Both the position numbers and the translations under genes were made by a program. A DNA stretch of 31,843 nucleotides, taken from positions 1 to 31,843 of the forward strand of contig NZ_CALNCS010000241.1 of the NCBI RefSeq assembly GCF_937875145.1, read 5' to 3'. This stretch comes from Alkalibaculum bacchi. GTDB lineage: Bacteria > Bacillota > Clostridia > Eubacteriales > Alkalibacteraceae. Below the pieces are notes generated by a model. It searched no databases, was not told the origin of the DNA, and worked only from the letters and a program-made list of their open reading frames with translations. Positions 7,219-15,267 of this stretch are shown one piece after another (position 1 is the stretch's first letter; each line of letters begins with the position of its first letter).

Positions 7219-7974
7219 ATGCCAGATCCTATAGCTTTTGAAATTTTTGGATATTCTATTCGTTGGTATGGTGTTTTAATATCTTTGGCCATGCTCTTAG
7301 GAGTATCTATAGCTCTAAGGCGTGGAAAAAAGAAAAACATAATTGGAGATGATTTGCTCGATGTCCTTATTGTGGCGATTCCTTGTGCAATTCTTGGTGC
7401 TAGAATATGGTATGTGCTTTTTAGTTTAGACTATTATTTAAAAGTGCCTAGTGAAATCATAGCCATATGGCACGGTGGTTTGGGTATACATGGTGGTATA
7501 ATAGGTGGCATTTTAAGTGGATATATTGTGTGTAAACACAAGAAAATAGACTTTCTTACGGCATTAGATGTAGTAGCGCCGGCTTTTCCATTAGGGCAAG
7601 CTATCGGTAGGTGGGGCAATTATTTTAATCAAGAAGCATATGGGAGAGAGACTTCCCTTCCATGGGCTATTACGGTAAATGACCCCGTAAAAGGGCTTAT
7701 ACAGGTTCATCCTACTTTCTTTTATGAATCCATATGGAATTTGCTCGTCTTAGGATTACTCTTAATCTATGAGAGAAAATATAAAAAATCTGAAGGAGAG
7801 CTTATAGCTCTATATGCCATTGCCTATTCGATAGGAAGGTTCTTTATTGAGGGACTTCGCACAGATAGCTTGTATTTTATGGGACTGCGTACAGCACAGT
7901 TAGTGAGTATTGGGGCAATCATTATTGGAGCCTTGCTTCTAGCCAGATTAAGAAAAGGTACTAAGAAGATGTAA
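7219..7974 (+). CDS. lgt: Prolipoprotein diacylglyceryl transferase Lgt
   Basis: A 251-residue integral membrane enzyme that moves diacylglycerol from phosphatidylglycerol to the lipobox cysteine of prolipoproteins, the first step of lipoprotein maturation. About seven hydrophobic segments are visible. HGGLGIHGG at residues 85-93 and GRWGNYFNQEAYG at 130-142 are the Lgt signature and active-site regions, and EGLRTDSLY near 215 holds the conserved arginine. Length is usual for Firmicutes. GAGGAGGTG precedes the ATG. It has its own promoter and a terminator just downstream, so it is a single-gene unit. Confidence 0.96.
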   Translation: MPDPIAFEIFGYSIRWYGVLISLAMLLGVSIALRRGKKKNIIGDDLLDVLIVAIPCAILGARIWYVLFSLDYYLKVPSEIIAIWHGGLGIHGGIIGGILSGYIVCKHKKIDFLTALDVVAPAFPLGQAIGRWGNYFNQEAYGRETSLPWAITVNDPVKGLIQVHPTFFYESIWNLLVLGLLLIYERKYKKSEGELIALYAIAYSIGRFFIEGLRTDSLYFMGLRTAQLVSIGAIIIGALLLARLRKGTKKM

Positions 7975-8031
7975 AATAGAATAGAAAAAGACATGAATAA
8001 AACAGGGGAATTGCATGTCGTATTTTGTCGC

Positions 8032-8067
8032 AAAAAGAAGACTATTTAAAAAGTCTTCTTTTTTTTT
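8032..8067 (+). terminator. Terminator between lgt and mraZ
   Basis: AAAAAGAAGACT (8032-8043) pairs with AGTCTTCTTTTT (8052-8063) around an 8-base loop, followed by a T run. The A-rich left side also makes it usable in the other direction, but no minus-strand gene is present. Confidence 0.85.
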
Positions 8068-8088
8068 ATTTTTCAAACAGATTGAATC

Positions 8089-8117
8089 TTGTTTAAAGTG
8101 GGTAGGGGTGGTATAAT
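8089..8117 (+). promoter_or_regulatory. dcw cluster promoter upstream of mraZ
   Basis: TTGTTT (8089-8094), 17 bases, TATAAT (8112-8117), with TGG directly before the -10 (extended -10). Transcription would start near 8124, so the leader to the GTG at 8153 is about 29 bases. The -35 is weak (three of six), as expected of a regulated promoter. The MraZ boxes overlap it. Confidence 0.7.
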
Positions 8118-8131
8118 GTGGTTAAATGTGG
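8095..8131 (+). promoter_or_regulatory. MraZ operator: four GTGG boxes at 10-bp period
   Basis: GTGG begins at 8098, 8108, 8118 and 8128, exactly ten bases apart, each preceded by a purine-rich triplet (AAA, GGG, AAT, AAT). MraZ is known to bind direct repeats of a GTGG/TGGG core at a 10-bp period upstream of its own gene in E. coli and Mycoplasma. The -10 hexamer lies between boxes two and three, so binding should block RNA polymerase. Confidence 0.8.
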
Positions 8132-8152
8132 GGAGAAAATGGGGTGAAGTGT

Positions 8153-8584
8153 GTGTTTATTGGAGAGTATCAACATAATATCGACGATAAAGGCAGACTT
8201 ACTATGCCCTCAAAGTTTAGAGAAGCATTAGGTGAAAGCTTTATTCTCACAAAAGGTATGGACAAGTGTTTATTCATTTTTCCACGTGATGAATGGTCCA
8301 CATTTGAAGAAAAATTAAAAACCCTACCCATCTCAAGTAAAGACGCAAGAGCATTTACTCGTTTTTTCTTTGCTGGAGCTGCTGAATGCGAATTAGATAA
8401 GCAGGGAAGAATAATGGTACCTTCTAATTTGCGAAATTATGCAGGCGTTTCTAAGGAAACGTATATTATTGGTGTTTCCAGTAGATTAGAAATATGGAGT
8501 AAAGAAAATTGGGAAGACTACAATGAAGACGACGACTTAAGTTACGATGCCATAGCAGAGAAGATGAGCATGTTAGGCATTTAA
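8153..8584 (+). CDS. mraZ: MraZ, transcriptional regulator of the dcw cluster
   Basis: A 143-residue DNA-binding protein with two SpoVT/AbrB-type swapped-hairpin domains: about 5-47 with the DKGRLTMPSKFR signature, and about 76-118 with the second copy DKQGRIMVPSNLR. Start choice: the frame is open from an ATG at 8126, but that codon lies inside the operator and only about two bases after the predicted transcription start. GTG at 8153 gives MFIGEYQHNIDDKGR, the usual family N-terminus and length, with GGGGTGAAG as ribosome site. GTG at 8144 is the alternative. MraZ represses its own operon by binding the boxes just upstream. rsmH follows after 13 bases. Confidence 0.95.
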   Translation: MFIGEYQHNIDDKGRLTMPSKFREALGESFILTKGMDKCLFIFPRDEWSTFEEKLKTLPISSKDARAFTRFFFAGAAECELDKQGRIMVPSNLRNYAGVSKETYIIGVSSRLEIWSKENWEDYNEDDDLSYDAIAEKMSMLGI

Positions 8585-8597
8585 AAGAGGTGGAAAG

Positions 8598-9533
8598 ATG
8601 GAATTAACACATACTTCGGTCTTATTAGAAGAATGTATACAAGGATTAGAAATTAAAAAAAATGGAATTTACGTAGATTGTACTTTAGGCGGAGCAGGGC
8701 ATAGCAAAGAAATTGGTAAAAAATTAGGCCCTAATGGAACCCTTATTGGAATTGATCAAGATGATTACGCTTTAAAAAAAGCGAATCTACGTTTAGAAAA
8801 CTTATCTTGCAAGAAAAATCTTGTCAGAGATAATTTTCAAAACATCAAAGAGGTCTTAAAGACACTAAGCATTGAAAAAGTCGATGGTATTTTGATGGAT
8901 TTAGGCGTATCCTCTTTTCAATTAGACGATGGAGACAGAGGGTTTTCCTATAATCAAGATGCCCCATTAGATATGAGAATGGATAAGAGAAGTCCTTTTT
9001 CTGCTTATGAATTAGTCAATGAATACGACGAGAGAGAACTTTTTCGAATCATCAAATCCTATGGGGAAGAAAAATTTGCTTCTAGGATAGCTAGAGAAAT
9101 CATTAAAAGTAGAGAATTATCGCCAATTGAGACTACTGGCCAATTAGTGGACATTATAAAAAAATCGATACCTGCTAAGGCGAGAAGGGAAGGCCCTCAT
9201 CCTGCAAAGAGGACTTTTCAAGCCATACGCATTGAAGTCAATAGAGAACTTGAAATTTTAAGGGACGCAATAAAGGATTCTGTTTCTGTATTAAATCCAA
9301 ATGGTAGAATTTGCATCATTACCTTTCATTCTTTAGAAGACCGGATTGTAAAACAGACTTACAAAGAATTGACAAATCCTTGTACATGTCCTCCTGATTT
9401 CCCCCAATGTATCTGCGGAAATGAACCTATTGTAGAAATTATTACGAGAAAGCCAATTTATCCTTCGGAAGAAGAATTGATAAATAACCCCCGTTCAAGA
9501 AGCGCAAAGCTGAGAATTGCAAAAAAAATATAG
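8598..9533 (+). CDS. rsmH: 16S rRNA m4C1402 methyltransferase RsmH (MraW)
   Basis: A 311-residue S-adenosylmethionine-dependent enzyme that methylates N4 of C1402 in the decoding centre of 16S rRNA. The N-terminus HTSVLLEECIQGL and the SAM site VDCTLGGAGHS (about 27-37) are typical. LMDLGVSSFQLDDGDRGFSY and the DMRMD segment near 130 are family signatures, as is the C-terminal FHSLEDRIVK. Length is normal. The gene lies 13 bases behind mraZ with an AGAGGTGG ribosome site and is followed 23 bases later by ftsL, the conserved start of the dcw cluster. Confidence 0.97.
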   Translation: MELTHTSVLLEECIQGLEIKKNGIYVDCTLGGAGHSKEIGKKLGPNGTLIGIDQDDYALKKANLRLENLSCKKNLVRDNFQNIKEVLKTLSIEKVDGILMDLGVSSFQLDDGDRGFSYNQDAPLDMRMDKRSPFSAYELVNEYDERELFRIIKSYGEEKFASRIAREIIKSRELSPIETTGQLVDIIKKSIPAKARREGPHPAKRTFQAIRIEVNRELEILRDAIKDSVSVLNPNGRICIITFHSLEDRIVKQTYKELTNPCTCPPDFPQCICGNEPIVEIITRKPIYPSEEELINNPRSRSAKLRIAKKI

Positions 9534-9556
9534 TATAATTTGTATAGGAGTGAAAT

Positions 9557-10036
9557 ATGATGGTAATATCAGAGAAAAGAAAATATAATGTGTATTTAGA
9601 GGAAGATTCAGACATTACAGTAGCAAAAATAAGAGATAAATACGAAAAGAAAAAACCAAGAAAAAAGACTATGAAGCCTGTTTCTAAATTAGGTTATCTT
9701 TTTATAGTTGGTCTATCTTTTATACTCTGTACCATGCTCCTAGGACAGCATGCTAGAATCAATACCCTAAACAATGAAATTATTAGTTTAGAAGGAGAAC
9801 TAAAAGAAGTTCAAATGCTTAACGACAGCAAAGAAGGTTCCTTGCTTTCAAGCTTTGATTTAGATGCAATTGAAAAGACTGCAAAAGAAGAACTGGGAAT
9901 GGTAGAGCCTACTCCTGAACAATATACATATTTAGCAGTAGAAGACTCAAGCTTAAGCGCAGACGCTGCTGAGGAAGAACATTCAATACAAGAAGCCCGA
10001 GCTGAAGGATCGTGGTTCACGAGACTCATTGACTAA
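9557..10036 (+). CDS. ftsL: FtsL-type septum protein
   Basis: A 159-residue bitopic membrane protein. A basic cytoplasmic head (about 1-43, rich in Lys/Arg) is followed by one membrane segment at 44-63 (LGYLFIVGLSFILCTMLLG) and a short coiled coil near 68-93. The tail beyond 120 is acidic and low in complexity. Sequence is poorly conserved in this family, so the call rests on topology, size and place between rsmH and a class B PBP, which is where ftsL lies in nearly all dcw clusters. FtsL joins FtsQ/DivIB and DivIC outside the membrane and helps activate FtsW and its PBP. TAGGAG precedes the ATG by six bases; a second ATG follows at once. Confidence 0.82.
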   Translation: MMVISEKRKYNVYLEEDSDITVAKIRDKYEKKKPRKKTMKPVSKLGYLFIVGLSFILCTMLLGQHARINTLNNEIISLEGELKEVQMLNDSKEGSLLSSFDLDAIEKTAKEELGMVEPTPEQYTYLAVEDSSLSADAAEEEHSIQEARAEGSWFTRLID

Positions 10037-10050
10037 TTGGAGGGGATGAC

Positions 10051-12207
10051 TTGTCCATATATCATTTGAGAAGAAGAAAAAGGCTTATTTTTGCCTTTTT
10101 TGTTTTTGCTGCATTATTTCTTGTTTTAGCCATTAGATTAACATCTATTCAGGCTTTTGATTCCATCAATCTTACGGATGAACAAATTGATCAGTTGATG
10201 GGAGAAATTCCTCTTACGGCAACGAGAGGAGATATATACGATAGAAATATGAATATACTCGCAAAAGATGCTTCTGCTAGTGCTATTTATGTTAGACCTA
10301 AAGATGTAAAAAAACCAGAAGAGATAGCTGACTATTTAAGCGAAGTACTTGAATTAGATCGGGAAAAACTATACAAAAAAATTACGGATAAAAGCCAATG
10401 GATATCTTTAATCGAAAGAAAAGTAGATAACGACATTGCCTTTGATATTCGAAATAAAAAGTTTAAGGGTGTCGAGATTTCAGAAGATAAAAAGAGATAT
10501 TATACTAACGGCAATTTTGCCTCTTATGTATTAGGATTTACAGGTACAGATCATCAGGGGCTTTACGGGATAGAGAGTGTATTCAATAATGTATTAAGCG
10601 GTGAAGATGGAGTACTAGTATACGAAAAAGATGGCTTAAGCCAAAAGGTAGCATCTGGTTATCAAGTTCGAATTAAACCAGATGAGGGGGATAATGTAGT
10701 CCTAACGATAGACAGCATCATTCAGCACTTTCTAGAATCTCAATTAGAAAAGACTATGGACGAATTTGACTCAAAACGAGTTATCGCCATTGCAATGGAT
10801 CCCAGTACTGGTGAAATACTAGCAATGAGCAGTAAACCAGATTACAATTTAAATGATCCAAGAACCGTTTCTAAACTCTTTGAAAGCAAAATGTCTACAG
10901 AGTTAGAGGGGATGGATTTAGGAAAAAAGCAACTGGAAATGTGGAAGAATCCAGCTGTTACTTTTAACTACGAACCAGGATCTACCTTTAAACCAATTAC
11001 GGCTGCAGCAGCTCTAGAAGAAGGTGCAGTAACTGCTCAAACTAGTTTCTTTGATAAAGGTTATATTATAATAGACGGCCAACAAATAAAATGTCATATC
11101 TTCCCACGAAGTCATGGTTCACAAACTTTTGTAGAAGCCGTTGCCAACTCTTGCAATCCAGTCCTTGTAGAGACCGTCATGCGCATGGAACCAGTAACTT
11201 TTTATAGATACATATACAATTTTGGCTTTGGAGACCAGACGGGAATACAATTAGATGGAGAACAGGCAGGAATCGTGCCAAATAACAACGATAAGCTCAT
11301 TAATTATGTGCCTAAATCTTACGGGCAAGGTATTTCTGTTACACCTATCCAGCTCATTAGTGCATTATCTGCTGTTACTAATGACGGCAAGTATATGCAG
11401 CCTAATATTGTTAAGTACATACTTTCAAGTGACAATAACGAAATTATAAAAGAATACAAACCAGAACAAATTCGACAAGTAGTATCTGAAGATACTGCCA
11501 ATATCGTTCAAGATATTCTAAAGCTAGTAGTATCTAATTCAGAAAATTTATCTAGTATGTCTGCCTATAAGATAGGTGGCAAAACAGGAACGGCACAAAA
11601 GATCATTAATGGTGCTTACGCTAGTGGATTGTATATTACATCTTTCTTTGGATATGCTCCAGTAGATGATCCAAAGATTGCTGTACTCTATATCGTTGAT
11701 GAACCAAAGGGTTATGGTGTATACGGAAGCAATACAGCCGCACCTCACGCCATTGAATTTATGAACAATACTCTAGATTATCTAAATGTACCAGGAGGTA
11801 AAGGTGAGAGTTTAGAAGATAGCAGTATCGTGCCAGATTTGAGAAATCAAGAATTAGATTTAGCAAAAGAGGTTTTAAATTATCTAAAATTGAAATATGA
11901 AATAGCTGGAGAGATTCAATCTGGCTATATTGTAAATCAAGATCCTATGCCAGGTGAGCTCATTAAAGAAGATACTGTTATCAAATTGACTTTAGGAGAA
12001 GAGATTACACAAGAGAAAGAAGAAGTAGTCACTGTGCCAAATGTCATGGATATGACTGTGCAACAGGCAAACGAAACACTAAGTCGAGTTGGGTTAAAAC
12101 TTGCCATAACAGGAGCTGGTGGAGTGTCAACTCAACAATCTCCACTGGCTGGAGAACAAGTTCAAAAGGGCTCAGAAATTGTAGTAGAGTTTAAACCTTT
12201 AGAATGA
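10051..12207 (+). CDS. spoVD: SpoVD/FtsI-type penicillin-binding protein with two PASTA domains
   Basis: A 718-residue class B PBP (peptidoglycan transpeptidase) with a TTG start behind GGAGGGG. One membrane anchor lies at about 10-30. The PBP dimerisation domain follows, with ATRGDIYDRNMNILA near 57-71. The transpeptidase domain has S311-TFK, S367-C-N and K511-TGT, the three active-site motifs. Two PASTA domains end the protein at about 594-649 and 662-716. The dcw location points to the septal PBP; in spore formers the SpoVD (cortex) and PbpB (division) paralogues sit side by side here. Only one copy is present, so it may serve division, cortex synthesis or both. This is inference. Confidence 0.88.
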   Translation: MSIYHLRRRKRLIFAFFVFAALFLVLAIRLTSIQAFDSINLTDEQIDQLMGEIPLTATRGDIYDRNMNILAKDASASAIYVRPKDVKKPEEIADYLSEVLELDREKLYKKITDKSQWISLIERKVDNDIAFDIRNKKFKGVEISEDKKRYYTNGNFASYVLGFTGTDHQGLYGIESVFNNVLSGEDGVLVYEKDGLSQKVASGYQVRIKPDEGDNVVLTIDSIIQHFLESQLEKTMDEFDSKRVIAIAMDPSTGEILAMSSKPDYNLNDPRTVSKLFESKMSTELEGMDLGKKQLEMWKNPAVTFNYEPGSTFKPITAAAALEEGAVTAQTSFFDKGYIIIDGQQIKCHIFPRSHGSQTFVEAVANSCNPVLVETVMRMEPVTFYRYIYNFGFGDQTGIQLDGEQAGIVPNNNDKLINYVPKSYGQGISVTPIQLISALSAVTNDGKYMQPNIVKYILSSDNNEIIKEYKPEQIRQVVSEDTANIVQDILKLVVSNSENLSSMSAYKIGGKTGTAQKIINGAYASGLYITSFFGYAPVDDPKIAVLYIVDEPKGYGVYGSNTAAPHAIEFMNNTLDYLNVPGGKGESLEDSSIVPDLRNQELDLAKEVLNYLKLKYEIAGEIQSGYIVNQDPMPGELIKEDTVIKLTLGEEITQEKEEVVTVPNVMDMTVQQANETLSRVGLKLAITGAGGVSTQQSPLAGEQVQKGSEIVVEFKPLE

Positions 12208-12210
12208 TAA

Positions 12211-12235
12211 AAAGCCTTGACTCTGTCAAGGCTTT
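12211..12235 (+). terminator. Strong hairpin after spoVD
   Basis: AAAGCCTTGAC (12211-12221), loop TCT, GTCAAGGCTTT (12225-12235): a perfect 11-bp stem starting three bases after the stop codon. The T run is short (TTTCCTT), so it may be a partial terminator or attenuator inside the dcw cluster rather than a full stop. Confidence 0.65.
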
Positions 12236-12321
12236 CCTTGTAAATAGGAAAGTTTTATTTTTAACTCTAGTTCCTGCTTAAGTCTAGAATACAGGATTGG
12301 ATCTTGACATGCTCCTGTTTT

Positions 12322-12380
12322 GTCATCCTGAGCACCAGCGAAGGATCTTGACCCAAAAGGAATACCCTAATACTAATGAT
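12322..12380 (+). repeat. Interspersed GTCATYCTGAG element, copy between spoVD and murE
   Basis: The core at 12322-12352 begins GTCATCCTGAGC and ends CGAAGGATCTTGAC. It is continued by GACCCAAAAGGAAT (12350-12363), which recurs at 26857 and 29023, and then by CTAATACTAATG-like sequence. The copy splits the dcw cluster. Confidence 0.7.
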
Positions 12381-12416
12381 AAAAAGGATAATTTCTATAT
12401 TAATACTTATCATTAG
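12373..12416 (+). repeat. 10-bp inverted repeat upstream of murE
   Basis: CTAATGATAA (12373-12382) and TTATCATTAG (12407-12416) are perfect inverses around 24 AT-rich bases. The right arm overlaps the AGGGGG ribosome site of murE (12415-12420), so a folded RNA could hide it. No good sigma-A promoter was found between the spoVD hairpin and murE. Confidence 0.5.
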
Positions 12417-12427
12417 GGGGTTGGATT

Positions 12428-13885
12428 ATGATTTTAAAGAAGCTTTTAGAGAGTCTAGATTACGAGTTGGTAAGTGGCAATTTAAATGTAGATGTGGAAA
12501 AAGTTGTTTGTGATTCGAATGCAGTCATTCAAAAAAGTGCTTTTATAGCCATTCCTGGTTATAAAGTAGATGGACACAATTATATTTCAACTGCCATTTC
12601 AAAAGGCGCTAAGGTAATTATCTTAGAGCAAGAACCAAAAAAAATTTTTAATGAAATTACTTATATAAAAATACCGAATACGAGAATGGGCTTGTCACAA
12701 ATAGCGAATAATTTTTATAAGAATCCATCTTCTAAGTTAAAGGTGATTGGCATAACAGGAACCAACGGAAAGACTAGCACAAGTATGATGGCACAAAATA
12801 TATTAGAATGTAGTGGAAAAAAGATAGGAATCATAGGAACCATAGGAAGTTTTATTGATGATGAAAAAAGAGAATTAAAAAATACCACTCCTGAGTCTAT
12901 TGAACTGCAGGAAATCTTAAGTGTTATGGTAGAAAAAAATATGGAGTACGCCATTATGGAAGTATCTTCCCACGCGCTTCAACTAAATCGTGTAACAGGT
13001 ATTGAATTTTCTCATGGCGTGTTTACAAATCTAACACAAGATCATCTAGATTTTCATGTCACTATGGAAAAGTACTTCCAACAAAAACAAAAATTATTCT
13101 ATATGACTTCAGGTTACAATATCATAAACATTGATGATTCTTATGGGCGAATCTTAAGCCGAACCCTACAGGCAAATAACAAGAAAGTGGTAACTTATGG
13201 ACTAGGAAAATCTGCAGATTTACATGCAGTCGATATGGTATACTCAATGGATGGTGTAGATTTTACCCTTCGTTTTCGCGATTTAAGACAAAGAATTCAT
13301 TGTCCAATACCAGGAAAGTTTACACTTTACAATGTACTTGCAGCTATAGCCATTGCCATTTGCGAAGAAGTCCCATTAAAGACCATTGCAAAAGCTCTAA
13401 AAAACATGCCAACAGTGCCAGGTAGAATTGAAAGGATAAGGGTAGATACTCCCTATCAAGTGATTATCGATTTTGCACATAGCCCTGATGGTTTGCAGAA
13501 TATTATTTGTTCTTTAAAAGAAACCGTAGAGGGTAGACTCATTACTTTATTTGGCTGTGGTGGTGACAGAGATAAAACGAAGCGGCCTATTATGGGTAAG
13601 ATCGCAGGAGATTTGAGTGATTACTGTATTGTAACTTCAGATAATCCGCGATCAGAAGATCCAGATAAAATTATTGAAGATATCTTAGACGGTGTAAAAG
13701 AAACGCAGTGCCCTTATATAGCTATAACGGATCGAAGAGAAGCGATTAAGTTTGCCCTTACTATGGCAAAGGAAAAGGACATAATTTTACTCGCAGGAAA
13801 AGGTCATGAAACCTATCAGATATTAAAAGATAGAGTAATCGAATTTAATGAAAAAAACATTGTAAAGGAGCTACTAGAAGAATGA
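12428..13885 (+). CDS. murE: UDP-MurNAc-tripeptide synthetase MurE (meso-DAP type)
   Basis: A 485-residue cytosolic Mur ligase that adds the third amino acid of the peptidoglycan stem. The ATP loop GITGTNGKTST is at 108-118, TTPES at 153-157, the carbamylated-lysine region KYFQQKQKLF near 215-224 and the C-terminal DNPR motif at 405-408. DNPRSEDP is the form associated with meso-diaminopimelate rather than lysine, so a DAP-type wall is predicted. Start ATG follows AGGGGG by seven bases. Its last codon overlaps the murF start by four bases (ATGA), which implies coupled translation. Confidence 0.97.
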   Translation: MILKKLLESLDYELVSGNLNVDVEKVVCDSNAVIQKSAFIAIPGYKVDGHNYISTAISKGAKVIILEQEPKKIFNEITYIKIPNTRMGLSQIANNFYKNPSSKLKVIGITGTNGKTSTSMMAQNILECSGKKIGIIGTIGSFIDDEKRELKNTTPESIELQEILSVMVEKNMEYAIMEVSSHALQLNRVTGIEFSHGVFTNLTQDHLDFHVTMEKYFQQKQKLFYMTSGYNIINIDDSYGRILSRTLQANNKKVVTYGLGKSADLHAVDMVYSMDGVDFTLRFRDLRQRIHCPIPGKFTLYNVLAAIAIAICEEVPLKTIAKALKNMPTVPGRIERIRVDTPYQVIIDFAHSPDGLQNIICSLKETVEGRLITLFGCGGDRDKTKRPIMGKIAGDLSDYCIVTSDNPRSEDPDKIIEDILDGVKETQCPYIAITDRREAIKFALTMAKEKDIILLAGKGHETYQILKDRVIEFNEKNIVKELLEE

Positions 13886-15267
13886 GACCAATAAATACAG
13901 AAGAAATTGCACAAGTGACGGGAGGGAAGGTCCTTTATAATCAAAAGCCCACAAAAGTAAAGAGTGTTTGTATCAATAGTAGGGAAGCAAAAGAAGGAGC
14001 GCTTTTTGTAGCCATTAAGGGAAGCCGAGTGGACGGACACGATTATATTTTAGATGCTATAAAAAGAGGGGCAGTAGCAGTTCTCGTAGAAAAAGAAGTA
14101 GAACCAGTAGAAGACGCAGTGCTAATCTTAGTAGAAGACAATTATGCTGCCTTGCAAGCATTGACTAGGTATTATAGAAAAAAATTAGAAATTCCAATAA
14201 TAGCTCTTACGGGAAGCAGCGGCAAAACTACTACAAAAGACATTATATACTCTGTATTGAGACAGAAGTATAAAGTCCATCGAACAATGGGAAATCAAAA
14301 CAACGATTTGGGTGTGCCCCTTACCATTTTTGGTATAGAAGAAGACACAGAAATAGCTGTAGTAGAAATGGGAATGGATCATTTAGGGGAAATTAGTCAT
14401 TTGGTTCATATGGCTTATCCAGATATATCTATTATAACCAATATTGGTGTAACTCATATGGAAAATTTAAAAAGCCAAGAAAATATTTTTAAAGCAAAAT
14501 GCGAAATTTTTGAGACTCTTACAAAAGATCAAATGGCCATTGTAAATGGTGATGATCCTTACTTGTCTACAGTAAAAGGGGAACAATTTAATGTGGTGCA
14601 AATCGGGTTAAATAAGAAAGATTTTCCTCTTTTCGCACATGATATTAAGTCAAATTCTTCAGGATTAGAGTTTACAGTATGTTATAATGGAGAATGCAAA
14701 AAAATTCAGTTTAAGTTTCCTGGAATACACAATGTATATAATTGCTTATTTGGCATTTATTTAGGTCTTCATTTTAACTTAACCTTTGATGAGATCCAAA
14801 AGGGCCTAATGGAGTACTTTCCAAGTAATAATAGAATGGACATTAGAAATATAAAGGGCGTTAAGATTATAAACGACACTTATAATGCAAATCCGGATGC
14901 GATGAAAGCGGCTTTAGGTGTTTTAATGGATTTTAAAGAAGATAAAGGAAGAGCTTTTGCTGTCATAGGAGATATGTTTGAAATTGGTGAGGAGTCTCGT
15001 ACATATCATCTAGAAATAGGTTCTTTTATTGCGAAGTCGAATAAAGTTGATTATTTGGTAGCCGTTGGTTGTTTAGCCAAAGATTATTACAATGGTGCTT
15101 TAAAAAATGGAATGGATCCAGACTTTGTCTATTATTTTGAAAATAAAGCCCAAGCTGCACAATTTCTTCAAAAAAACATAAAATCAGAAGATGTACTCCT
15201 GCTAAAAGGTTCTAGAGGAATGTTCATGGAGGAGATACTCGAAACACTTGAGAGGAGTTCGTTTTAA
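13882..15267 (+). CDS. murF: UDP-MurNAc-pentapeptide synthetase MurF
   Basis: A 461-residue Mur ligase that joins D-Ala-D-Ala to the UDP-MurNAc-tripeptide. ALTGSSGKTTT at 108-118 is the ATP loop (the SSGKTT form is typical of MurF). TMGNQNNDLGVPLT near 136-149 and INDTYNANPDAM near 330-341 are family motifs that contact the substrate. It overlaps murE by four bases, and its TAA is directly followed by the mraY ATG. There are no signs of damage. Confidence 0.97.
   Translation: MRPINTEEIAQVTGGKVLYNQKPTKVKSVCINSREAKEGALFVAIKGSRVDGHDYILDAIKRGAVAVLVEKEVEPVEDAVLILVEDNYAALQALTRYYRKKLEIPIIALTGSSGKTTTKDIIYSVLRQKYKVHRTMGNQNNDLGVPLTIFGIEEDTEIAVVEMGMDHLGEISHLVHMAYPDISIITNIGVTHMENLKSQENIFKAKCEIFETLTKDQMAIVNGDDPYLSTVKGEQFNVVQIGLNKKDFPLFAHDIKSNSSGLEFTVCYNGECKKIQFKFPGIHNVYNCLFGIYLGLHFNLTFDEIQKGLMEYFPSNNRMDIRNIKGVKIINDTYNANPDAMKAALGVLMDFKEDKGRAFAVIGDMFEIGEESRTYHLEIGSFIAKSNKVDYLVAVGCLAKDYYNGALKNGMDPDFVYYFENKAQAAQFLQKNIKSEDVLLLKGSRGMFMEEILETLERSSF

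Noticed and set aside
8126..8152. ATG 8126 as start of mraZ
   Set aside because: It lies inside the operator and about two bases after the predicted transcription start, and it adds nine residues absent from the family.
9516..9539. TATAAT before ftsL as an internal promoter
   Set aside because: The nearest -35-like TTGCAA is only 11 bases away, and the region is AT-rich by codon use.
11471..11477. TTCGACA (inverted 0A box) in spoVD
   Set aside because: It is inside the coding sequence, far from any promoter; a 7-mer is expected a few times by chance in 32 kb.
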